Positions 36,637-45,398 of a stretch of DNA of 64,000 bases are shown here, piece after piece (the first letter of the stretch is position 1; every line of letters starts with the position of its first letter). The notes under the pieces are model-generated. The model did not search any database and was not told where the DNA came from. It saw nothing but the letters and a program-made list of their open reading frames with translations. Made by a program: the position numbers and the translations under genes. Source of the stretch: Paracoccus albicereus (GTDB lineage Bacteria; Pseudomonadota; Alphaproteobacteria; Rhodobacterales; Rhodobacteraceae); assembly GCF_024359525.1 (NCBI RefSeq), contig NZ_JAKZEU010000001.1, positions 1 through 64,000 on the forward strand, read 5' to 3'.

Positions 36637-36643
36637 AGGGCGG

Positions 36644-38428
36644 TCAGCCGCGCAGCGGAAACACGAACGGGATCACCAGCGACGCGGTGACGGCCATCAA
36701 CAGGTTCAGCGGCGCACCGACGCGAAGGAAATCGGCAAAGCGGTATCCGCCCGGACCATAGACCAGCGTGTTGGTCTGGTAGCCGATCGGCGTCGCGAAC
36801 GCGGCCGAGGCGCCCATCATCACCGCCACGATCAGCGGTCGTGGATCGATGCCCAGATGCCCTGCCAGTGTGATCGCGACAGGCGTGACGATGACGGCAA
36901 CGGCGTTGTTGGTCACGACCTCGGTCAGGAATGTCGCGAGCAGATAGACGCAAAGAACCAGTGCCCAGCTTGGCAACCCTTCCAGGAAGGGCGCAACATA
37001 GGTCACGATCAACTCGACCGCGCCGGAATTCTCCAGCCCCGCGCCGACGGCGAGCATCGCGAAGATCAGCGCCAGCAGGCGACCATCGACGAAACTCAGC
37101 GCCTCGTCGGCATCGATGCAGCGCGTGCCCAGCACGATCGAGACGCCAATGAACGCCAGAAGCAGGATCGGCGCGACCTCGAATGCCGACAGGGCCACGA
37201 CGGCGATCAGGACGGCAACGACGATGGGCGCATGGGCGCGGCGGAAGGCGCGGTCCGAGGGCGCATTGACCTCTACCATCTCCATGTCGCTGGCAAGACG
37301 GCCGATATCGCCGGGCGTGCCCTCCAGCAGCAGCGTGTCGCCGACGCGGACGACCAGATCATCAAGCTGGCGGCCGATATTCTGGTTCTTGCGATGCGCG
37401 GCCAGCACATAGACGCCGTAGCGGCGGCGCAGGCGCATCGAGCCAAGGCTGCGGCCCACCATGTGGCAACCGGGCGTGATCAGCACCTCGACCGTCGAGG
37501 TCTGGACCGAGCTCAGCTTGTCGACCATCCGCAGGTCCTTGTTGCCCTGAAGGCCCAGAACCTCGGACATGGGGGTACGCAGAACGACGCGATCGCCTGC
37601 TTCCAGCCTGACGGCGGCCAGGTCGCGGCGCAACGAGGCGTCGCCGCGCAGGACGTCGATGGGGCGGACCTTGTCGCCCGTGAAGATCTCGGTCTCTTCC
37701 AGCGACTTGCCGATCAGCGAGGAATCTTCGGGGATCGCGACCTCGGTGAAGAACTTCATTTTCGAGCGGCCGCCGACCAGCGACGACATCGAGGCGCGAT
37801 CAGGCAGCAGCTTGGGTGCGAAGACCAGCAGATAGGTGATCCCCACGATCGCCATGGGAACGCCCACGGGCGCGATCTCGAAAATGGTGAAATGCGGCTG
37901 GCCGGCAGCGCGGGCGACGCCATCCACCAGCAGGTTGGTCGAGGTGCCGATCATCGTCATCGTGCCGCCCAGGATCGACAGGTACGACAGCGGGATCAGC
38001 AGCTTCGACGGCGCGACGTTCATCGTCGTCGCAAGCTGCATGAAGATCGGCATCATCACCACGACCAGTGGCGTATTGTTGACGAAGGCCGACAGGCCGC
38101 ACACCAGGATCGACAGTCCCGCCAGCGTGATCGCGGGCCGCGCGACGGCGTTGCTGGAGGCGTGCTGTCCGATCCAGTCGAGCGCGCCGGTCCGGACCAA
38201 TCCGCCCACGATGATGAACATGAAAGCGATGGTCCAGGGCGCCGGGTTCGCCAGGACACCCGCGACCTGATCGGGCTTGAGAATGCCCAGGGCCAGCAGC
38301 GCCACGGCGCCGAGGATCGCCGTCACCTCGGGCGGATAGGTCTCGCGGATGAACAGCGTCAGCATTCCCGCGATCAGAAAGAGCGTCGCGATCGCCGATA
38401 CAGTGCCCGTCAGTTCGAAGCCGAACAT
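36644..38428 (-). CDS. SLC13-type permease with two TrkA-C (RCK_C) domains
   Basis: A 594-residue transporter. The N-terminal and C-terminal halves carry ion-transporter (DASS/CitT-like) helices. Between them, residues about 210-390, are two RCK_C ligand-binding domains (EDSSLIGKSLEET; GDRVVLRTPMSEVLGL; GCHMVGRSLGSMRLRRRYGVYVLA; GDTLLLEGTPGDI). Substrates of this subgroup are sulfate or di/tricarboxylates; here unknown. The rhomboid gene follows in 8 bp. Confidence 0.92.
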   Translation of the reverse strand: MFGFELTGTVSAIATLFLIAGMLTLFIRETYPPEVTAILGAVALLALGILKPDQVAGVLANPAPWTIAFMFIIVGGLVRTGALDWIGQHASSNAVARPAITLAGLSILVCGLSAFVNNTPLVVVMMPIFMQLATTMNVAPSKLLIPLSYLSILGGTMTMIGTSTNLLVDGVARAAGQPHFTIFEIAPVGVPMAIVGITYLLVFAPKLLPDRASMSSLVGGRSKMKFFTEVAIPEDSSLIGKSLEETEIFTGDKVRPIDVLRGDASLRRDLAAVRLEAGDRVVLRTPMSEVLGLQGNKDLRMVDKLSSVQTSTVEVLITPGCHMVGRSLGSMRLRRRYGVYVLAAHRKNQNIGRQLDDLVVRVGDTLLLEGTPGDIGRLASDMEMVEVNAPSDRAFRRAHAPIVVAVLIAVVALSAFEVAPILLLAFIGVSIVLGTRCIDADEALSFVDGRLLALIFAMLAVGAGLENSGAVELIVTYVAPFLEGLPSWALVLCVYLLATFLTEVVTNNAVAVIVTPVAITLAGHLGIDPRPLIVAVMMGASAAFATPIGYQTNTLVYGPGGYRFADFLRVGAPLNLLMAVTASLVIPFVFPLRG

Positions 38429-38548
38429 CGCTTGTCTGTCCCCCTGGCCGTTCTGGGCTGAGGCCCGAACGGCGCAGTCTTTCCCGATTTGCCGCCATGC
38501 CGCAAGGCCCGGTTCATCCGGCGCATGCCCGGCGCCGTGGTCGCCCGA

Positions 38549-39367
38549 TCAGCCCAGCGGCCCTGCCGGCGCCAGCCGTCCGCCGTCGCGCACGGGACGG
38601 ATCGCGCTCGCCCGGCCGGTGCGATCGTCCGTCTCGACCAGAACGCCCGACAGCGTCGCCTCACCCTGCGCGGGTGTGAAGCGGTCGCGCTTCATTCCGG
38701 TCAGAAAACGGCGCAGCGGCTCGTCCTTTTCCATCCCGATGACACTGTCGTAATCGCCGCACATGCCAGCGTCGGACTGGTAGGCCGTACCACGATTGAG
38801 GATCTGCGCATCGGCGGTCGGGACATGGGTATGCGTGCCGACAACCAGACTGGCACGGCCGTCGCAGAAATGGCCGACGCCCATTTTCTCACTGGTGGCC
38901 TCAGCGTGGATGTCCACCACCGCCGCCTGCACCATTCCGCCTGGCGGATGCGCGCGAAGCACCGCGTCCAGCGCCGAGAACGGATCGTCGTAGGGCCGTG
39001 ACATGAACACCTGCCCCAGAGCTTGCGTCACCAGGACCTTGCGCCCGCGCTGATCGGTGATCACGCGATGGCCGCGCCCGGGCGCCTCGCGCGAAAAATT
39101 CAGGGGTCGGATGATGCGCGGCTCGGTTTCGATGAAAGTCAGCATGTCGCGCTGATCGAAGGCGTGATCACCCAGCGTCAGGCAATCCGCACCCGCAGCC
39201 AGCAATGCCTGCGCATGCGGCGCGCTCAGCCCCATGCCGCCACTGGCATTCTCACCGTTGACGATCACAACATCGGCCTTCAGCCGTGCGCGCAGCGGGC
39301 CCAGGCGCTCGATGATCGCCTTGCGGCCTGCCCGGCCCATGACATCGCCCAGAAACAGGATTTTCAT
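38549..39367 (-). CDS. YmdB-type metallophosphoesterase (TIGR00282 family)
   Basis: A 272-residue calcineurin-like phosphoesterase. Metal motifs: LFLGDVMGRAGR, VNGENASGG, LTLGDHAFDQ, VDIHAEATSEK and VVGTHTHVPTAD. Relatives (B. subtilis YmdB) hydrolyse 2',3'-cyclic nucleotides and cAMP and affect RNA turnover. The 120-bp region separating it from the SLC13 gene shows nothing recognisable. Confidence 0.93.
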   Translation of the reverse strand: MKILFLGDVMGRAGRKAIIERLGPLRARLKADVVIVNGENASGGMGLSAPHAQALLAAGADCLTLGDHAFDQRDMLTFIETEPRIIRPLNFSREAPGRGHRVITDQRGRKVLVTQALGQVFMSRPYDDPFSALDAVLRAHPPGGMVQAAVVDIHAEATSEKMGVGHFCDGRASLVVGTHTHVPTADAQILNRGTAYQSDAGMCGDYDSVIGMEKDEPLRRFLTGMKRDRFTPAQGEATLSGVLVETDDRTGRASAIRPVRDGGRLAPAGPLG

Positions 39368-39501
39368 GACCGACGGGCCTAGGCCAAGGCCGGTCGCGCC
39401 TCAAGCCGAAAAGCTCGAATGCAAGACACTTCGGGCGGCTCTCTTAACCCCTGCGTCATGCCCCCAAGGCTACCTTGAGGAACCGAGATGCGGAGGGCGT
39501 G

Positions 39502-39996
39502 ATGCTAAGGATGTTGGCCGTCGTGACGGTGACCCTGTGGGCGGGACCCGTTCTTTCCTGTTCCGTCGAAGGCGGCCAAACGACGCTTTCGGAACTCGCC
39601 GCGGCGACGAACGTGGTGCGGGCAAGGCAGGGCGGAAAGCCGCTGGGTCTGGATCCGGCCCTGATGCGGACCGCCCAGCGTCACGCCTGCGACATCGCGC
39701 GGCGACAGGTCATCACCCATCAGGATGCACAGGGGCGACGCCCTATGAAACGGCTGCGGCAGGACGGATTTCGCGCCTGCTTCTCGGCCGAGAATGTCGC
39801 GATGGGCCTGCCCGGCGCGGGCGCGACGGTGGGGGCGTGGCAGGCCTCGCCCGGTCACGCCCGGAATCATCATGACCACCGCGCCAGCGTGATGGGCTTC
39901 GGCGTCGCGCGCGATCCGGCGGGTCGATTGTGGTGGGTCGGGCTTTACGCATCATCCTGCGAGATGATGGCACAGCGGTCGGTTCCCAGCGGGTAA
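39502..39996 (+). CDS. Secreted CAP (SCP-like) domain protein
   Basis: A 164-residue protein. A signal peptide (MLRMLAVVTVTLWAGPVLS, then Cys) precedes a CAP/PR-1 domain (NVVRARQGGKPLGLDPALMRTAQRHACDIA; ENVAMG; PGHARNHHD; WWVGLYA). The cysteine after the signal could make it a lipoprotein, but the lipobox is weak. ATG 39502 is chosen because GGAGGG lies six bases before it. Function of bacterial CAP proteins is largely unknown. Confidence 0.88.
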   Translation: MLRMLAVVTVTLWAGPVLSCSVEGGQTTLSELAAATNVVRARQGGKPLGLDPALMRTAQRHACDIARRQVITHQDAQGRRPMKRLRQDGFRACFSAENVAMGLPGAGATVGAWQASPGHARNHHDHRASVMGFGVARDPAGRLWWVGLYASSCEMMAQRSVPSG

Positions 39997-40046
39997 CACA
40001 CCAAGGCCGCACAGCGGAACCGGCTGGGGCCGGCGCGCGTCTGTAA

Positions 40047-40062
40047 ACAGATATCAATCTGT
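40047..40062. promoter_or_regulatory. 16-bp inverted repeat upstream of the radical SAM gene
   Basis: Exact inverted repeat ACAGAT-ATCA-ATCTGT, 42 bp upstream of ATG 40105 and just above the candidate -35. It may be a second operator besides the LexA box. Confidence 0.5.
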
Positions 40063-40069
40063 CCCGCGC

Positions 40070-40097
40070 TTGCCTTTGGCACCAAGTTCCTTATTTG
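40070..40097 (+). promoter_or_regulatory. Candidate promoter of the radical SAM/UdgX operon
   Basis: TTGCCT (40070-40075) and TATTTG (40092-40097) are separated by 16 bp. The start of transcription would fall at about 40104-40105, on the ATG itself, which fits the lack of any ribosome site. Confidence 0.4.
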
Positions 40098-40100
40098 TTC
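40086..40100 (+). promoter_or_regulatory. LexA (SOS) box GTTC-N7-GTTC
   Basis: GTTC (40086-40089) and GTTC (40097-40100) are exactly 7 bp apart with an AT-rich centre. This is the direct-repeat LexA site known for Rhodobacter and other alphaproteobacteria. It overlaps the candidate -10 and ends 4 bp before the ATG of the radical SAM repair gene. Confidence 0.8.
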
Positions 40101-40104
40101 CGAT

Positions 40105-41334
40105 ATGAAGCAGAGCCTTCAGCAGAAGCTTGCGATTCTGGCCGACGCGGCCAAATACGATGCCTCCTGCGCCAGCAGCGGCACATCCCGCAGGGATTCG
40201 CGCAGCGGAGGCATCGGCAGTGCGGGTGGCACCGGAATTTGCCACGCCTACACGCCAGACGGACGCTGTATCAGCCTGCTGAAGATCCTGATGACGAATT
40301 TCTGCATCTACGATTGTGCGTATTGCATCAATCGCGTCTCGTCGCAGGTCGAACGCGCGCGGTTTTCGCCCGAGGAAGTCGTCACGCTGACGCTGGAATT
40401 CTACCGTCGCAACTACATCGAGGGGTTGTTCCTGTCCTCGGGCATCATCCGCAGCCCGGACGACACGATGGCCGACATGGTCCGCATCGCCCGCATGCTG
40501 CGGCAGGACCATGGCTTCAAGGGCTATATCCATCTCAAGACCATCCCCGAAGCCAGCCGCGAGCTGATCGACGAGGCGGGTCTGTATGCCGACCGCCTGT
40601 CGATCAACATCGAGTTGCCGCGCGACGACAGCGTGCGCCAGCTGGCACCGCAGAAGAAGCCTGAAACGATCCGCGGCGCGATGGCGGGCGTGCGGATGTC
40701 GCGTGAAGCCAGCCTGGATCGCAGCCATACCGGCAAGCGCGCCGCGAAGTTCGCCCCGGCCGGTCAGTCGACGCAAATGATCGTCGGTGCCGATGGGGCC
40801 AATGATCGCGACATCCTGACGACATCCTCACGGCTTTACACCGGCTACAAGCTGCGCCGCGTCTACTATTCGGCATTCAGCCCGATCCCGGATGCGTCCT
40901 CGGCCCTGCCGCTGGTCAAGCCGCCGATGATGCGCGAACATCGGTTGTATCAGGCCGACTGGCTGATGCGCTTCTACGGGTTCGAAGCGGGTGAGATCGC
41001 CGATGTCGCGCCCAGCGGCAACCTGGATCTCGCGATCGATCCAAAGCTTGCCTGGGCTCTGGTCAACCGTCAGGACTTTCCGGTCGACGTGAACCGCGCC
41101 AGCCGCGACATGCTGCTGCGGGTTCCGGGCTTCGGGACCAAGACGGTGGACCGGATCATCGCGGCGCGCCGGTCGGGTCCAGTTAGGTATCACGACCTGC
41201 TTCGGATCGGCGCGTTGATGAACAAGGCTCAGCCATTCGTCACGCTGCCGGACTGGCATCCCGGCGGACTGACCGACAGCGACACGCTGCGCGCGCGCTT
41301 CGCGCCCGCGCCCGAACAGATGTCGCTGTTCTGA
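40105..41334 (+). CDS. Putative DNA modification/repair radical SAM protein
   Basis: A 409-residue radical SAM enzyme of the family genomically linked to uracil-DNA glycosylases (TIGR03916). The [4Fe-4S] motif is C67-x3-C71-x2-C74 in NFCIYDCAYCINR; the N-terminal YDASCASSGTSRR block is family-specific. A helix-hairpin-helix at about residues 330-370 (DVNRASRDMLLRVPGFGTKTVDRIIAAR) points to DNA binding. It shares one base with the UdgX gene (TGATG). No ribosome site is visible. A LexA box lies directly before the ATG. The chemical reaction is unknown. Confidence 0.9.
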   Translation: MKQSLQQKLAILADAAKYDASCASSGTSRRDSRSGGIGSAGGTGICHAYTPDGRCISLLKILMTNFCIYDCAYCINRVSSQVERARFSPEEVVTLTLEFYRRNYIEGLFLSSGIIRSPDDTMADMVRIARMLRQDHGFKGYIHLKTIPEASRELIDEAGLYADRLSINIELPRDDSVRQLAPQKKPETIRGAMAGVRMSREASLDRSHTGKRAAKFAPAGQSTQMIVGADGANDRDILTTSSRLYTGYKLRRVYYSAFSPIPDASSALPLVKPPMMREHRLYQADWLMRFYGFEAGEIADVAPSGNLDLAIDPKLAWALVNRQDFPVDVNRASRDMLLRVPGFGTKTVDRIIAARRSGPVRYHDLLRIGALMNKAQPFVTLPDWHPGGLTDSDTLRARFAPAPEQMSLF

Positions 41335-42758
41335 TGTATCGGGTCACACTGCCGCAACTGGGCTTTGCGGCGGTCTGGCGCGATGCGGCCCGAAATCTGG
41401 CAAGCCACGATGTTCCGCCCGAAGATATCGAGTGGCTGCGCGGCGATGGCGGAGGCGGGCTCTTCGATCACGAGCCACTGCCTGAGGGTGACGGTCCTCT
41501 GAAGGTCGTCGCGACCAAGCCCCTGATCGATCTGCTGGAAACGGTGATCTGCCATTCCGACCCGGAATCACGGGCGCTGGCCTATCGCGCATTGTCTCGG
41601 CACCAGAACGATCGTGGCGCGATCGCCAACCCCGCCGATCCGCTGACCGACAAATTGCACGACATGGCCAAGTCGGTGCGTCGCGACATCCACAAGATGC
41701 ACGCCTTCGTCCGCTTCCGGGAACTGGAGGCCGAGGGCGAGCGGCGCAGTTTTGCCGCCTGGTTCGAACCGACCCATTGGAGCGTCGAGCGCGGAACACC
41801 GTTCTTCGCCAAACGCTTCGGAGACATGGATTGGCTGATCGCGACGCCGCAGGCGACCGCGATCTTCAAGGACGGTGCGCTGCGCTTCGCCCCGCCACCC
41901 GAGACGCGCCCCGATCTGCCTGACGATGCGAGCGAGGCGTTGTGGGGGACCTATTTCCGCAACATCTTCAACCCGGCACGCGTGAAGATATCAGCGATGA
42001 AGTCTGAAATGCCGGTCAAGTACTGGAAGAACCTGCCGGAGACTCGCCTGATCCCCGAAATGCTTGCGGATGCCGAGGGACGGGTCGAGCGCATGCGCGC
42101 GGCGATGCCGACCGACCCGCCGAAACGCAGCGCCAAGATTCTGGAGCGTTTGGCCGCGGCGCCAATGCCCGATATGCCGGACAGCCTGGAAGAGGCCGGT
42201 CAGGCCGCCCGCGCCTGCACCCGCTGCCATCTGTGCGAGGCGGCGACCCAGACCGTCTGGGGTGAGGGCGATCCTGATGCACGCCTGATGATCGTGGGCG
42301 AACAGCCGGGCGATCACGAGGATCTGCAGGGCAGGCCCTTCGTCGGCCCCGCCGGAACGCTTCTGCGCGAGATCATGGCCGATGCCGGGGTCGGGCCGGT
42401 CTGGCTGACAAACGCGGTCAAGCATTTCAAATTCCAGCCGCGTGGCAAGCGGCGGATGCATCAATCACCCGACCGGACCGAGATCGAGCATTGTCAGTGG
42501 TGGTTGGGGCTGGAGCGTCGTTTCATCCAGCCGCAATTGACCGTCGCGCTTGGTGCTTCGGCCGCCTATGCGCTGACGGGTAATGCGCGACCGCTGACCC
42601 CGCGCCGCGGCACGATCGAGACGGCACGCGACGGCGGGCCGGTGCTGATCTCATGGCATCCAAGCTATCTGCTGCGGCTGCGCGACGCCGCGCAAGCCGA
42701 AGATGCGCGCGGCCAATTACGCGCAGATCTTTCCCGCGCAGTGGCCGAAGCAGCCTAG
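41334..42758 (+). CDS. DUF4130-UdgX fusion, uracil-DNA glycosylase superfamily
   Basis: A 474-residue two-domain protein. Residues 1 to about 245 match the DUF4130 domain that accompanies radical SAM repair proteins. From about 285 a UdgX-type uracil-DNA glycosylase follows. It has cysteines C295 and C298 of an iron-sulfur site, GEQPGDHEDLQGRPFVGPAG (322-341), the KRRMHQSP loop with H376, and ISWHPSYLLR near the end. In UdgX the loop histidine forms a covalent bond with the abasic site after uracil removal. It is translationally coupled to the radical SAM gene. Confidence 0.92.
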   Translation: MYRVTLPQLGFAAVWRDAARNLASHDVPPEDIEWLRGDGGGGLFDHEPLPEGDGPLKVVATKPLIDLLETVICHSDPESRALAYRALSRHQNDRGAIANPADPLTDKLHDMAKSVRRDIHKMHAFVRFRELEAEGERRSFAAWFEPTHWSVERGTPFFAKRFGDMDWLIATPQATAIFKDGALRFAPPPETRPDLPDDASEALWGTYFRNIFNPARVKISAMKSEMPVKYWKNLPETRLIPEMLADAEGRVERMRAAMPTDPPKRSAKILERLAAAPMPDMPDSLEEAGQAARACTRCHLCEAATQTVWGEGDPDARLMIVGEQPGDHEDLQGRPFVGPAGTLLREIMADAGVGPVWLTNAVKHFKFQPRGKRRMHQSPDRTEIEHCQWWLGLERRFIQPQLTVALGASAAYALTGNARPLTPRRGTIETARDGGPVLISWHPSYLLRLRDAAQAEDARGQLRADLSRAVAEAA

Positions 42759-42955
42759 GCCGAAAGTTCGCTATCCTCGATCACCTCGGCGCGCAGACCG
42801 TCCAGCGGCGCATGTTCGGTGTGGGCCAAGACATAGTCGCGCGCGTCGTCATGGCTGTCGAACATCATCGGCGGCAAAGTCCCGGAAAACTCCCGACCCG
42901 ACGCATCCAACCGCAGATGCGGCGCTGCGCCCGATGCGATCACGAATTTCGCCAT
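42755..42955 (-). CDS. Small hypothetical protein, 66 aa
   Basis: A short acidic protein (MAKFVIASGAAPHLRLDASG..., ending IEDSELSA) that I do not recognise. ATG 42955 begins the compact part; the frame opens back into the tRNA-Phe gene, so the longer version is unlikely. Its stop overlaps the udgX stop on the other strand by 3 bp. No signal peptide or membrane segment. Coding status rests on codon bias and an absence of other features, so confidence is moderate. Confidence 0.55.
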   Translation of the reverse strand: MAKFVIASGAAPHLRLDASGREFSGTLPPMMFDSHDDARDYVLAHTEHAPLDGLRAEVIEDSELSA

Positions 42956-43032
42956 GTCAGACCCCTGCTCTCGTTCGCCGAAAGTCTGCATCGCTGACGA
43001 TGGGCGTGCAAGATGCGACGATCTGGAAGAAG

Positions 43033-43108
43033 TGGTGCCCGGAGGCGGATTCGAACCACCGACACGCGGATTTTCAATCCGCTGCTCTACCAACTGAGCT
43101 ATCCGGGC
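43033..43108 (-). tRNA. tRNA-Phe (anticodon GAA)
   Basis: A 76-nt tRNA including an encoded CCA (43033-43035). The acceptor stem pairs GCCCGGA with TCCGGGC and the discriminator is A. The D arm is AGCTCAGTTGGTAGAGC, the anticodon loop TTGAAAA gives GAA, and the T loop is TTCGAAT. It lies downstream of yacG on the same strand. Confidence 0.95.
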
Positions 43109-43112
43109 CCTT

Positions 43113-43131
43113 ACGGTCCCCTAGGGGCCGT
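43113..43131. repeat. Stem-loop between yacG and tRNA-Phe
   Basis: ACGG-(T)-CCCC-TA-GGGG-CCGT forms an 8-bp stem with one bulged base. It lies 5 bp upstream of the tRNA-Phe 5' end and could end the yacG transcript or direct tRNA processing. Confidence 0.4.
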
Positions 43132-43187
43132 GGGTGGGGGGTGTTTACGGGTGGCGCCGGGGCATGTCCAGCCCGAATCGCAGTGGC

Positions 43188-43358
43188 TCAGCGCCCTTGG
43201 CCGTCCGGGTCGTCATCGTCCGGCATCCGGTCCGCAGGCGGACCGGGAATGACGTAATCGCCACGCAGCCAGCGGGCCAGATCGACATCGGCGCAGCGCT
43301 TCGAACAAAAGGGGCGATAGGAAGGCACGCTGTCCTTTCCGCAGATCGGGCAGGCCAT
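43188..43358 (-). CDS. yacG: DNA gyrase inhibitor YacG, zinc-binding
   Basis: A 56-residue protein with the YacG zinc pattern C3-P-I-C6 and C18-S-K-R-C22 followed by DLARWLRGDYVIPG. YacG binds GyrB and blocks DNA binding in E. coli. The C-terminus is acidic (PDDDDPDG). ATG 43358 shares one base with the rng stop (TGATG), so it is the last gene of infA-maf-rng-yacG, a conserved alphaproteobacterial order. Confidence 0.93.
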   Translation of the reverse strand: MACPICGKDSVPSYRPFCSKRCADVDLARWLRGDYVIPGPPADRMPDDDDPDGQGR

Positions 43359-44410
43359 CAGTGCTTCCCGCCCAGCACGCGCGACAGAGGCGCGCGGTCA
43401 CGCTTGCGATTGATCTCGTAGAGACCCATCGCGGTCCATCCGACCAGCGTGGTCTCTGCCCCGTCGCCGCGAAACGCCGCCTTCAGCACCTGATCCAGGG
43501 ACGCACGGTCCCGCTTCGGCATCGGCGCGAAGTCGACAACGATCTGCCCGCCGAGCCCGCGCAGCCGCAATTGTCGCGGCAGATCGCGGGCCAGCGCCAT
43601 GTTCGCCTTCAAGCCTGCGGCGAGGCTGGTGTCGGCGCCCGTGTTAACATCAACGGCCACCAGCGCGCGGGTCGCTTCGATCACGGCAGAGGCACCGCCT
43701 TGCAGAGGCACTTCGGGTGACAGCAGCGCCTCGATCTGATCTAGCGCACCGGTCTCTGTCAGCGCCGCGTCGTCCTGATCGATCTGGTCGGGCGCCGGGT
43801 CGGCCCAGTCGATCCAGGCCTGTTCCCAAGGCGAGGGCGCGTCGAGCAGCAGTTCCGGCGAACCTTCCTGCTCGGTCGTTATGCTGCCCGCGATCTCGAC
43901 CAGCGGGCCAAGTTCGTCCGCGATCTCGTCATCGGGCGCGGCTTCCGCCGCGCTGCGCAGGATCAGGCCAAAACTCTCGTCGCCTGCCAGTGCTGACGCG
44001 CCCATCGCGGTCAGCACCGTTCGACGTGCTTCGTCACGGATCCGCCGAGAGACGTTGATGCCCGGCACGCCGGGGGTGACGATCGCGTACCGGCCCCGAA
44101 ACAGAAGTCGCGCGGTCAGCGGTATGGCCTTGCCAGCCTCGGCCACGCCCGAGACCTGGACCAGCACGGCCTGGCCTTCGGACAGACCGCCACGATCGCG
44201 CAGAAAACCCTTGGCACCATCGGGGAGCCGCACGAAGACCCCGCCCTGACCCTTCATGGGCCGTTCGACCCGTCCGCGCAGAATTGCGCCGGGCGCAAAG
44301 GCGGCGATCCCCGACGCATCGGTGAACAGATCGTCCAGCCTTCCATCGGTCATCAGCGCCGCGATCTGACGCTCACGATAGGTGCCAAGAACGACGTGAC
44401 GACCTTTCAT
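43358..44410 (-). CDS. rng: Ribonuclease E/G family protein (short RNase G type)
   Basis: A 350-residue RNase E/G catalytic-type protein. An S1-like segment is near the N-terminus ([24 protein letters not shown]). The catalytic aspartates are in [11 protein letters not shown] and [13 protein letters not shown]. It ends right after [20 protein letters not shown], so the zinc-link cysteine motif and small domain of E. coli RNase G are missing. That shortness is usual for this alphaproteobacterial paralogue. It overlaps maf by 4 bp. Confidence 0.92.
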   Translation of the reverse strand: MKGRHVVLGTYRERQIAALMTDGRLDDLFTDASGIAAFAPGAILRGRVERPMKGQGGVFVRLPDGAKGFLRDRGGLSEGQAVLVQVSGVAEAGKAIPLTARLLFRGRYAIVTPGVPGINVSRRIRDEARRTVLTAMGASALAGDESFGLILRSAAEAAPDDEIADELGPLVEIAGSITTEQEGSPELLLDAPSPWEQAWIDWADPAPDQIDQDDAALTETGALDQIEALLSPEVPLQGGASAVIEATRALVAVDVNTGADTSLAAGLKANMALARDLPRQLRLRGLGGQIVVDFAPMPKRDRASLDQVLKAAFRGDGAETTLVGWTAMGLYEINRKRDRAPLSRVLGGKH

Positions 44411-44997
44411 GCGGCCTCCGGAAGGATGCCCGATGCGGACAGCATCGCAGCGGTTTCGGAAAGCGGCAGCCCCACGACCGCGCTGTGAGAGCCGCTGATC
44501 CAGGGAATGAACGCGGCGGCCGCGCCCTGAATGGCATAGGCGCCAGCCTTGCCCTGCCAGTCACCGATGTCGAGGTAGCGGTCAAGTTCGGTGGGCGTAA
44601 TCGGACGCATCCGCACGATGGTCTCTACCAGCCTTTCGCGAATGCGCTCGCCCTCGCGGATCGCGACGGCCGTCAGGACTCGGTGACGGCGGCCGGCCAT
44701 CAGCCGCATGAAGGATGCGGCCTCAGCGCGGTCCGCGGGTTTGCCGAGGATGCGGCGTCCGACCGCCACCGTCGTATCGGCGCAAAGTGCGATTTCACCC
44801 TGCGTCAAAGACAGCGCTGCGGCCTTCTGGCTCGCCATGCGTCGCACATAATCGCGCGCGCGTTCGTCGGTGCGCGGCGTCTCATCGATGTCGGCGGGCC
44901 GGATCTCGGCGGGGCGGATTCCGATCTGTGCCAGCAATTCCAGACGGCGCGGACTGGCTGATCCTAGGATCAGCCGGGGCACATCGCTGCGCACCAT
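44407..44997 (-). CDS. maf: Maf family nucleotide pyrophosphatase
   Basis: A 196-residue Maf protein hydrolysing non-canonical or canonical NTPs to NMPs. Motifs: [19 protein letters not shown] at the N-terminus, the DIDETP and [22 protein letters not shown] segments, and the C-terminal [26 protein letters not shown]. It lies 4 bp after infA and overlaps rng by 4 bp. Confidence 0.94.
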   Translation of the reverse strand: MVRSDVPRLILGSASPRRLELLAQIGIRPAEIRPADIDETPRTDERARDYVRRMASQKAAALSLTQGEIALCADTTVAVGRRILGKPADRAEAASFMRLMAGRRHRVLTAVAIREGERIRERLVETIVRMRPITPTELDRYLDIGDWQGKAGAYAIQGAAAAFIPWISGSHSAVVGLPLSETAAMLSASGILPEAA

Positions 44998-45001
44998 CGG
45001 A

Positions 45002-45220
45002 TCACTTGAAGCGATAGTTGATCCGTCCCTTGGTCAGGTCGTAGGTGTTCATTTCCACCTGAACCTTGTCGCCCGCGAGGACGCGGATGCGGTTCTTCCG
45101 CATCTTTCCTGCCATATGCGCGATGATCTCATGGCCGTTTTCCAGCTCGACCCTGAACGTCGCATTCGGCAGGAGCTCCTTCACGACGCCGGAAAATTCG
45201 AGCATTTCTTCCTTGGCCAT
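45002..45220 (-). CDS. infA: Translation initiation factor IF-1
   Basis: A 72-residue S1/OB-fold protein essential for translation initiation ([45 protein letters not shown]). ATG 45220 is the standard start; the frame has two extra codons to 45226. It leads infA-maf-rng-yacG. A TTGAAA-N17-CATGTA promoter lies 45-70 bp upstream. Confidence 0.98.
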   Translation of the reverse strand: MAKEEMLEFSGVVKELLPNATFRVELENGHEIIAHMAGKMRKNRIRVLAGDKVQVEMNTYDLTKGRINYRFK

Positions 45221-45263
45221 GGTCACTCCATATTGGCGCCCCGCAAAACGGCGGAGCCGCTGT

Positions 45264-45292
45264 TACATGCGGTGGACGACGGGCTTTTTCAA
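45264..45292 (-). promoter_or_regulatory. Promoter of infA-maf-rng-yacG
   Basis: On the minus strand TTGAAA (45292-45287) is followed after 17 nt by CATGTA (45269-45264). The rest of the 178-bp gap to the FliM-like gene shows nothing else I can support. Confidence 0.45.
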
Positions 45293-45398
45293 GGGAAAAG
45301 CGCAGTCCCGTCGCGGCGCGTCAACGGGATGGGAGGGTGCGAAGACGACCGCAGACGGACGGCGAGAGACTTGCGGTGGATGGATAAGGGGGCCAGCC

